NCBI RefSeq assembly: GCF_050485565.1
Contig: NZ_JBJHBQ010000003.1
Location: forward strand, 1 to 64,000
Reading direction: 5' to 3'
Source: Glycocaulis sp050485565
Lineage (GTDB): Bacteria; Pseudomonadota; Alphaproteobacteria; Caulobacterales; Maricaulaceae
Length of the DNA stretch: 64,000 bases
In this document: piece by piece, positions 59,044-64,000 of the stretch
How the letters are laid out: each line of letters starts with the position of its first letter
How positions within the stretch are numbered: position 1 is the first letter of the stretch
The notes under the pieces: model-generated
The model's input: only the letters and a program-made list of their open reading frames with translations
Told to the model about the DNA's origin: nothing
The model's database searches: none
Position numbers and translations under genes: made by a program

Positions 59044-59802
59044 ATGCCATTACTCAGACTCGCAATAGCCAGCGCCGCCGTCATGTTGCTGGCCGCCGCC
59101 GCGTTCGCACACACGGTGATGACCCATTCCAATATCCGCGATGGTGACGTGCTGGGCGAAGCGCCTTCGTCGTTCGATTTCGGTTTTGCCGATCCTGTCT
59201 CTCTCGTCGGGCTTGAGCTTGCCGTTGTCGACGGAGACGCAATCGATATCGGGTTTGAGCGCGTTCGGGGAATGCAGGACGAGTTTTCGGTACCGTTCCC
59301 GCCGCTCGAAGAAGGCAATTACGTAATCAGGTGGCGCGCCGTAGCGCAGGACGGCCATGTCATGCGCGGCGAAATAGCCTTCGAGCTGAACGCCGATGCA
59401 CACGCCGATGAGCACGGGCAACAGTCTTCCGGACACGACGATCACCATGCTCATCACCACGACCATCACCATGGTCATCACGATGAGGACGCGCACGATG
59501 ATCACGCAGGGCATGGTGATATGGTGGGGCTGATCCGGTCAGTCCCGTCCGACGGTGCTACCGTCGATAGCGGCCTCGAACGGATTGAGCTGCATTTCGA
59601 TCACCCGATGGCCGTGCGGTCGATCCAGCTGTCTACGCTCGCAATGGAGCGGATTACCGTTGAGTTCGAGGCGCAGGAGGCCCCAGTCACCTCCATTGAG
59701 GCCGCTACCGAACCTCTTGACCCCGGCGAATACGAGTTGAGCTGGCGGGCTGATGGTGGCGACCATGAGATGAGCGGGACTGTCCGCTTCACTGTCGAGT
59801 AG
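59044..59802 (+). CDS. copC: Tandem CopC copper-binding protein with a His-rich linker
   Basis: A 252-aa periplasmic protein. After the signal peptide comes a CopC domain (residues 22-115: AHTVMTHSNIRDGDVLGEAP, the N-terminal His copper site, and GNYVIRWRAVAQDGHVMRGEIAF). A linker of about 40 residues follows, made mostly of His and Asp (59395-59520), and then a second, CopC-like fold (residues 160-252: LIRSVPSDGATVDSGLERIELHF, GEYELSWRADGGDHEMSGTVRF). A normal CopC has one such domain of 100-130 residues. It should bind several copper ions and hand them to CopD, encoded convergently just downstream. Confidence 0.85.
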   Translation: MPLLRLAIASAAVMLLAAAAFAHTVMTHSNIRDGDVLGEAPSSFDFGFADPVSLVGLELAVVDGDAIDIGFERVRGMQDEFSVPFPPLEEGNYVIRWRAVAQDGHVMRGEIAFELNADAHADEHGQQSSGHDDHHAHHHDHHHGHHDEDAHDDHAGHGDMVGLIRSVPSDGATVDSGLERIELHFDHPMAVRSIQLSTLAMERITVEFEAQEAPVTSIEAATEPLDPGEYELSWRADGGDHEMSGTVRFTVE

Positions 59803-59840
59803 AGTAGAGGCGCTGGCGCTTGATGCAGGTGCGCGTGCGA

Positions 59841-60737
59841 TCAGCCAGAATGGGGCGGGGTTATACCCAGTACGGCGACGCACGCCACCACGCCTGCGCC
59901 GAGACCGGCCTCCACCAGTACCGCCCATCGTATCCGTCCGGCGGCCTGATCGGTCAGGTGCTGGGCGAGCGCTGGCGCAAGAACGAAGCGGTTGAGCGCC
60001 GCAAGGCCTACCATCCCGGCAAACAGGGCGAGCTTGACGATCAACCAGCTGCCATAAGCGGTCTCGAGCGTCGACATCACCCGGCCCGGCCCCGCAACAA
60101 GCACGGTGTTAGTCACGCCCGTGAAGACCAGCGCCGCGACGGCAACGCTCCCGATGCCGGAAAAGCGCGACAGGAGCTGAGCGGTCCGCTGGCGGTAGTC
60201 TCTCGACGCAGCCTGCGGAGCGAACAGCCGCGAAAGAAAGAGGCCAAGCGCACCCAACCACACTGCCGCTGCGAGTATGTGGGCAACGGTAGAGACTTTG
60301 TGCAGCCCGCCTTGCAGGCCCTCACCGGAGGCGGCATGGCCGGTCCAGGCGAAACTCGCGAGCGCTGCAGCGAGGAGCACAAGGGCGGCCCATGCTCCAG
60401 ATTGTCCGCGCCAGACCAGAAGCGCGCCGAGTGCGAGACCGGCAAGGATCGTGCGCGCGAGGAAACCCAGGGCCGGATCGAAGGTCGTCAGAATGAAGAC
60501 CGCTCCATCCGGCGAGAACACCTCAGGCCACGAGTCCAGGACCGCGTGAGAGAAGATCAGACCATTTGCAAGAGCTCCGGCGGTCAGCAGGCCGCAGCAG
60601 AGTGCGAGGACCACCCGGCTTGCCCTGCCGGGTTTTTCCCCCGCCCAGAGCAGGGCTGCGAGAACACCGGCACCAAGCAGCCCCGTCCCGTATTGCAGTG
60701 TGCGAACAGTTATCTCCGCAGCGTCCATGATGCCCAC
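59841..60737 (-). CDS. copD: CopD family copper resistance membrane protein
   Basis: A 298-aa protein with about eight membrane helices. The C-terminal half has the CopD domain: LHKVSTVAHILAAAVWLGALGLF, LLSRFSGIGSVAVAALVFTGVTNT and ETAYGSWLIVKLALFAGMVGLAALNRF, with the His, Trp and Asn/Arg positions seen in the YcnJ/CopD group. It is thought to move copper across the inner membrane together with CopC. It is convergent with the CopC-like gene, 38 bp apart, rather than downstream of it as in Pseudomonas copABCD. Confidence 0.9.
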   Translation of the reverse strand: MGIMDAAEITVRTLQYGTGLLGAGVLAALLWAGEKPGRASRVVLALCCGLLTAGALANGLIFSHAVLDSWPEVFSPDGAVFILTTFDPALGFLARTILAGLALGALLVWRGQSGAWAALVLLAAALASFAWTGHAASGEGLQGGLHKVSTVAHILAAAVWLGALGLFLSRLFAPQAASRDYRQRTAQLLSRFSGIGSVAVAALVFTGVTNTVLVAGPGRVMSTLETAYGSWLIVKLALFAGMVGLAALNRFVLAPALAQHLTDQAAGRIRWAVLVEAGLGAGVVACVAVLGITPPHSG

Positions 60738-60876
60738 TCCAGCGGTCTTGCACTAAGGGCCTATACGCGCCGGAGTCCAGCGTCACTTTGTCCAGTTTCA
60801 CCTGCTCCGGGAAGGGCATCGCCCAGACCGGACGCCATCACACCTGACAGCCTTCAATGATAGCAAGGAGAAGAAG

Positions 60877-61320
60877 ATGACCTTTGTTTCGCTCGGAGTC
60901 CGGCTTGCCGCCGCCACGCTCTTCGGCCTCTGGACGACCGCCGCGCAGGCACACGAGGTGGAAGTTGTCGGCGATGGCCGCTATCTCGTGATCGTTGGCT
61001 TCGTTAACGAGCCGATCTTCACTGGTGAGCGTAACGGCCTTGATCTGATCATCCGCCCTGCAGGCGAACGCGAAGCGATTCCGGGGCTGGAAGACGGACT
61101 GTATGCCGAGCTCATTGCGCCAGATGGCGAAACACGCAGAGCCTTCGATATACGCCCGCAATATCCGCATCCCGGACGCTATACCTTTGACGTGATGCTG
61201 ACAGAGCCTGGCCGTTATCACGTGCGGGTGTGGGGCGAGATTCACGATGTCAGTTTCGATGTGACGCTGCCACTCGACGAGGTGACACCGATTTCAACGC
61301 TGCGTTTTCCAACGGAGTGA
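60877..61320 (+). CDS. Secreted protein of unknown function in the copper block
   Basis: A 147-aa exported protein. The signal peptide (LGVRLAAATLFGLWTTAAQA) is cut before HEVEVVGDGRYLVIVGFVNE; the mature N-terminal His recalls the Cu site of CopC. The rest is beta-rich (PGRYTFDVMLTEPGRYHVRVWG), like a single immunoglobulin-type sandwich. The strong site AAGGAGAAGAAG precedes the ATG. Being next to copD and within the copper block, it may be a periplasmic copper chaperone, but I do not recognise the family. Confidence 0.65.
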   Translation: MTFVSLGVRLAAATLFGLWTTAAQAHEVEVVGDGRYLVIVGFVNEPIFTGERNGLDLIIRPAGEREAIPGLEDGLYAELIAPDGETRRAFDIRPQYPHPGRYTFDVMLTEPGRYHVRVWGEIHDVSFDVTLPLDEVTPISTLRFPTE

Positions 61321-61466
61321 TCCCAGCAGCAGCGCTCGCCAATCGCTCTATACCGCTGCCAGACGCGCTTGGCGGGTTTGCGCTACCTTGACCAGCACCG
61401 GACACAGGGATGCTCGCCTGCGAGCGATATGGAGTCACAGGCGAGCATTCCGGTGTGAGAGCTACG

Positions 61467-61934
61467 CTAGACCGTCGGGTTCTTGCCCGAGGCCGCGCGG
61501 TGGGCCTTCACGATCTCGAACTCCTCCTCGGTCACGATCCGGTCGAACACGCCCAGCAGGGCCGGAGCGTCCTCATGGGTGCCGATATACTGCTCCAGCC
61601 ACATCCGGAGCAGGGGCGCGAGCTCGATGTTGAAGAGGCCGGAGAGCTGGACGAGCTTCTCGATGGGCACGCGGCTGCGGCCTGACCGCCATTGCGAGAG
61701 GATGTTCGGCTTCTGATAGCCGAGCCTGGATGTCAGATCATTCGCCTGCCAGCCCCGGCTGGCGAGCAGATCGTCGATCCGCTCGTCGATCCACATGGCT
61801 AGCTCGTAGCCGGGACCGGTCTCCTTGTCGCCGGGTGGACGGCCAGCGCCTGCGCGGGGACCGCCCTTGCCCTTGATGCGGTTGGGTGCGTTGTAGGTCA
61901 TCATCTCATCCTTTGGTGCTTTATATCGCGCCAT
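61467..61934 (-). CDS. Small HTH (XRE-like) protein A
   Basis: A 155-aa protein. A basic N-terminal segment with GGPRAGAGRPPGD is followed by a Cro/C1-type HTH (DLTSRLGYQKPNILSQWRSGRSRVPIEKLVQLSGLFNIE). ATG at 61934; the longer frame to 61973 overlaps the neighbour. It follows protein B by 10 bp. In an element with a replication-type gene, such a protein may control copy number or gene expression, but its target is unknown. Confidence 0.72.
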   Translation of the reverse strand: MARYKAPKDEMMTYNAPNRIKGKGGPRAGAGRPPGDKETGPGYELAMWIDERIDDLLASRGWQANDLTSRLGYQKPNILSQWRSGRSRVPIEKLVQLSGLFNIELAPLLRMWLEQYIGTHEDAPALLGVFDRIVTEEEFEIVKAHRAASGKNPTV

Positions 61935-61944
61935 GACCGCCCCG

Positions 61945-62406
61945 CTATACCGCTTCCATGGCCCGCAACGCATCGCGCCGCTGATGACCGGAGGCTATTA
62001 TCCACCGGAGCAGATCGAGATGCTCATCCGTGATGGCGGTGAGCTCGATCCCGGCGCGCTTCATCCGGGCGAGGAGCGCATGCGCCTCGGGGCGCACACA
62101 GCGCCCGGCCAGTTCGGTCAGCGCCTTGCCTTCGACGCTCTGCGTTGAAAGCAGCTGCGCCGCCCATAGCGGAAACAACTCTTCCGGGTGCGTGCCGGTG
62201 ATCTCGGCCAGGGTGAAGATCGCTCCAGGTGGGACGGCACGCGTGCCCTCCTTCCACTGGCGGATACCCCCTTGCTGGGCATAGCCGAACCGGCGGGCGA
62301 TCTGCATGTCGTCCATGCCGGACAGCGTATTGAGGTTTTCTGTCAGCCAGCGCGCGATCAGCGATGCCGGGGCGGTGGTGGTGGAAGGCGTTTGTGCCTG
62401 TGTCAT
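61945..62406 (-). CDS. Small HTH (XRE-like) protein B
   Basis: A 153-aa protein with a central HTH of the same general form as protein A: MQIARRFGYAQQGGIRQWKEGTRAVPPGAIFTLAEITGTHPEELF. The C-terminal 55 residues are helical (ALLARMKRAGIELTAITDEHLDLLRWI). The two genes form an operon-like pair on the minus strand and probably arose by an old duplication. No partner toxin is recognisable. Confidence 0.72.
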   Translation of the reverse strand: MTQAQTPSTTTAPASLIARWLTENLNTLSGMDDMQIARRFGYAQQGGIRQWKEGTRAVPPGAIFTLAEITGTHPEELFPLWAAQLLSTQSVEGKALTELAGRCVRPEAHALLARMKRAGIELTAITDEHLDLLRWIIASGHQRRDALRAMEAV

Positions 62407-62959
62407 GGTGCGTGTCTCTCATGTGTGTTGGTTTCCGGTGCAGCGCTATTGCTGACCGTCTGACCATCACGATAGAGACCGCAGGGTCCCGTTCACTTGG
62501 GAGATCGCGTCGGACACGGTCCCTAGCAGCAAGGGGTATGGGGAGGGGTGCTGATCCGGCCCGCCGGTATGGGCGGCATTTTCGAAACGCCGGTGGTGAC
62601 AGGCAGACGAAGCGGCGTTTTGCCTACGCCTTATGCCTGCCCCGCCAGACCCATACTACGCAGATGACATGCCTCTGCAGGCGTTTTGCCGCTCCGCCTT
62701 TCGCCTATACCGGCACATGGACAGCCGCAAACCGCCCAAATCCCGGAACGAAACATGGCGCAAGGCGGAAGAGCGCGGCAAGCTATTGATATATATGACT
62801 ATATATAGCGTCGGAGCCTGACTGGCTTCGCCTCTCCCGCCTCTCCCCTACGTCACAATGCTTCCCTTTTCGTCCCGCCAGATTCCCTGGCAAGGGCCGT
62901 AGGTTCCGGATTGAGGCCCGGGACGGAAGGAAACATGAAGCAAGCGGAACCTGGGCCAG
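62407..62959. other. Intergenic region between HTH pair and HUH-like gene
   Basis: About 550 bp with no convincing gene. A 62-codon frame at 62633-62821 ends in RKPPKSRNETWRKAEERGK and could be a tiny gene, but it lacks a good ribosome site. At 62789-62806 is a perfect inverted repeat ATATATA-TGAC-TATATAT in an otherwise GC-rich stretch, a possible origin or operator. The sequence from 62880 has GC-rich short repeats (CCTGG, GGTTCC). Confidence 0.5.
62789..62806. repeat. AT-rich inverted repeat, possible origin or operator
   Basis: ATATATA and TATATAT form a perfect 7-bp dyad around TGAC, embedded in a run of AT. It lies about 150 bp downstream of the HUH-like gene, where replication nick sites or unwinding elements may be found. 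No nick consensus can be shown. Confidence 0.4.
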
Positions 62960-64000
62960 TCACGCCCCGGACGTCTTGTTGGCCCGCTTGGCAGCGTTGA
63001 ACGCCGCCTCTCCACGTTTACGCAGGCTGTTGGTCGCGGTCAGGAGCTGCGTGGTCCCCAGATTGTGCTTTGATGTCGCCTGATGCTTGAAAGGATATTC
63101 ACCCCATCGCGCCGGATTGTAGAGCGATTGGATGTTCACCTTGCGCTTGAGCGTGGTGACGTCCAGCTTCGTCCCGCCCAGCGCCATGAGGGCTGATTTG
63201 ACCTGCTCCAGAGTAGCCCTGTCGTTGGGCAGGTCGATGACACCGTGAAAGTGCGGGGCCTCGCGAGGGCCTCGTTCCAAGACGATGAAGAAGTCGGGCC
63301 GGTGCCCAAACCTCCGTTTGAGCAACTTGCTGATGCGGTCCTGGAGTTGCTGGGCCAGCGTCCGGCTCCGCCCCGCTGCGCTCCTGACCATCTCGTCCGT
63401 GAGATTGACCGAGATAGCCAGACCCTTACCGCCTTCATGAACAGCCCTTGCCATCATCACGGCTTTTGTCTCCTCCGGCGTTCCGTCCCAACGCTTTCTC
63501 TTCGGAGCAGAGCCTGTAGCTGTTTTTTTAAAAAGGGGGGTAACTGGTATGGTCCCGCCGCCGGGTATGGCAGCAGGTGCGGAGCCCAATGCTGGCGTAG
63601 CAATCCCGGTGGGGTCACTGCTTGAAGTGGCAGCTGTCGGCGTCGCAATAGCTGGCACCTTCATCGCGTCCGCTTTGGCGAAATACCGTTCAGCTCGCTC
63701 GTCGTGGTTTTCCACCTTCCTGAGCGCCTTGCCGAACATTTTCCGAATGGCCCGCTGCGCATCCCGCTCGGCGACCAGCTTCATGGCTTGATCGCGAATG
63801 AACTCGTCGATGAACGGATTGCTGGTCGGCGCAGCGTCCGGGTAGAAGACGCCTTCCGGCACATCGTCGAGATTAACGTCGGCCATATAGGGATAGGGGA
63901 CCGGCTTGCTGTGATCGTCTTTTCCAGCTTCACCCTCAGCGCCTGACGCGCCATTGGCTTTGGCCTTCGTTTCAAGCTTGGCCTCCAGCTTGCGCTGAAC
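62960..64000 (-). CDS. HUH-endonuclease-like replication protein, 5' end beyond the window
   Basis: The frame is open from the stop at 62960 to the window edge (at least 346 codons) with no stop upstream, so the gene is partial; an internal ATG lies at 63886. The C-terminal part contains FFIVLERGPREAPHFHGVID, with the H-hydrophobic-H motif of HUH nicking enzymes, and later GEYPFKHQATSKH with a Y-x-x-K pattern, the usual order in single-Tyr Rep proteins. The N-terminal half is basic and poorly structured. The likely role is rolling-circle initiation or relaxation of a mobile element; the family is not recognised by me with certainty. Confidence 0.6.
   Translation of the reverse strand, partial: VQRKLEAKLETKAKANGASGAEGEAGKDDHSKPVPYPYMADVNLDDVPEGVFYPDAAPTSNPFIDEFIRDQAMKLVAERDAQRAIRKMFGKALRKVENHDERAERYFAKADAMKVPAIATPTAATSSSDPTGIATPALGSAPAAIPGGGTIPVTPLFKKTATGSAPKRKRWDGTPEETKAVMMARAVHEGGKGLAISVNLTDEMVRSAAGRSRTLAQQLQDRISKLLKRRFGHRPDFFIVLERGPREAPHFHGVIDLPNDRATLEQVKSALMALGGTKLDVTTLKRKVNIQSLYNPARWGEYPFKHQATSKHNLGTTQLLTATNSLRKRGEAAFNAAKRANKTSGA

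Noticed and set aside
43970..64000. Right attachment repeat for the tRNA-Glu element
   Set aside because: I looked for the T-arm/acceptor sequence of the tRNA downstream and saw none, so only the left end is claimed.
1..64000. CRISPR arrays, rRNA genes or complete insertion sequences
   Set aside because: No regularly spaced repeats, no rRNA segments and no transposase with terminal inverted repeats were seen.

Overview
This is a GC-rich alphaproteobacterial chromosome segment. Pointers to that group are the NDUFS4-type complex I accessory protein, the type 2 (COX15-like) heme A synthase, the glpX-recJ pair, a fused chorismate mutase-prephenate dehydratase and short palindromic intergenic repeats. 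A stalked or prosthecate marine lineage (Maricaulales/Hyphomonadales/Caulobacterales) is my inference, not proven by the sequence.

Layout. 1-2.4 kb: a palindromic repeat cluster, a cyclophilin lipoprotein, pheA with what looks like a complete Phe/Tyr transcription attenuator, and tRNA-Val. 2.5-19.5 kb: an exopolysaccharide locus. The minus strand carries a flippase, a polymerase, two GT4 glycosyltransferases, a CapK-like ligase, a fused dehydrogenase, a methyltransferase, a heparinase-like protein and a phosphoglycosyltransferase. The plus strand carries a Wza-like export protein and an O-antigen-ligase-like protein. Part of it (about 11-14.5 kb) is AT-rich and looks imported. 19.7-23.1 kb: a bacterial transglutaminase-like peptidase, a secreted beta protein, DUF3667 and a LOG-family protein. 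23.2-26.0 kb: a three-gene gtr-type glycosylation cassette between 34-bp direct repeats that duplicate the 3' end of ppa, so it looks like a discrete inserted element. 26-44 kb: mostly housekeeping genes (ppa, tRNA-Pro, tRNA-Arg, an acyl-CoA dehydrogenase pair, ctaA, a PhoX-phytase pair, rplM-rpsI, epoxide hydrolase, phaC, glpX, recJ, tRNA-Glu).

From 44 kb to the right edge is an accessory region that begins with a tyrosine recombinase beside tRNA-Glu. It carries a Ser/Thr kinase, a serine resolvase and a large copper/metal resistance block: a copper P-type ATPase; a CueR operon with a recognisable operator; a MerT-like transporter with a GDCCVxC protein; a TolC-like lipoprotein and a multicopper oxidase; an anti-sigma/sensor/ECF-sigma trio in cnrYXH order; a double-domain CopC with a His-rich linker; and CopD. 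It ends with two small HTH proteins and a gene with an HUH-endonuclease-like motif that runs off the window. No right-hand attachment site is visible, so the island probably continues.

Functionally, the copper genes divide into cytosolic sensing and export (CueR, CopA), periplasmic oxidation and binding (multicopper oxidase, CopC, CopD) and envelope sensing (the CnrX-like trio). The polysaccharide locus contains most of what a Wzx/Wzy-type polymer needs, but no Wzc-type co-polymerase is in view.
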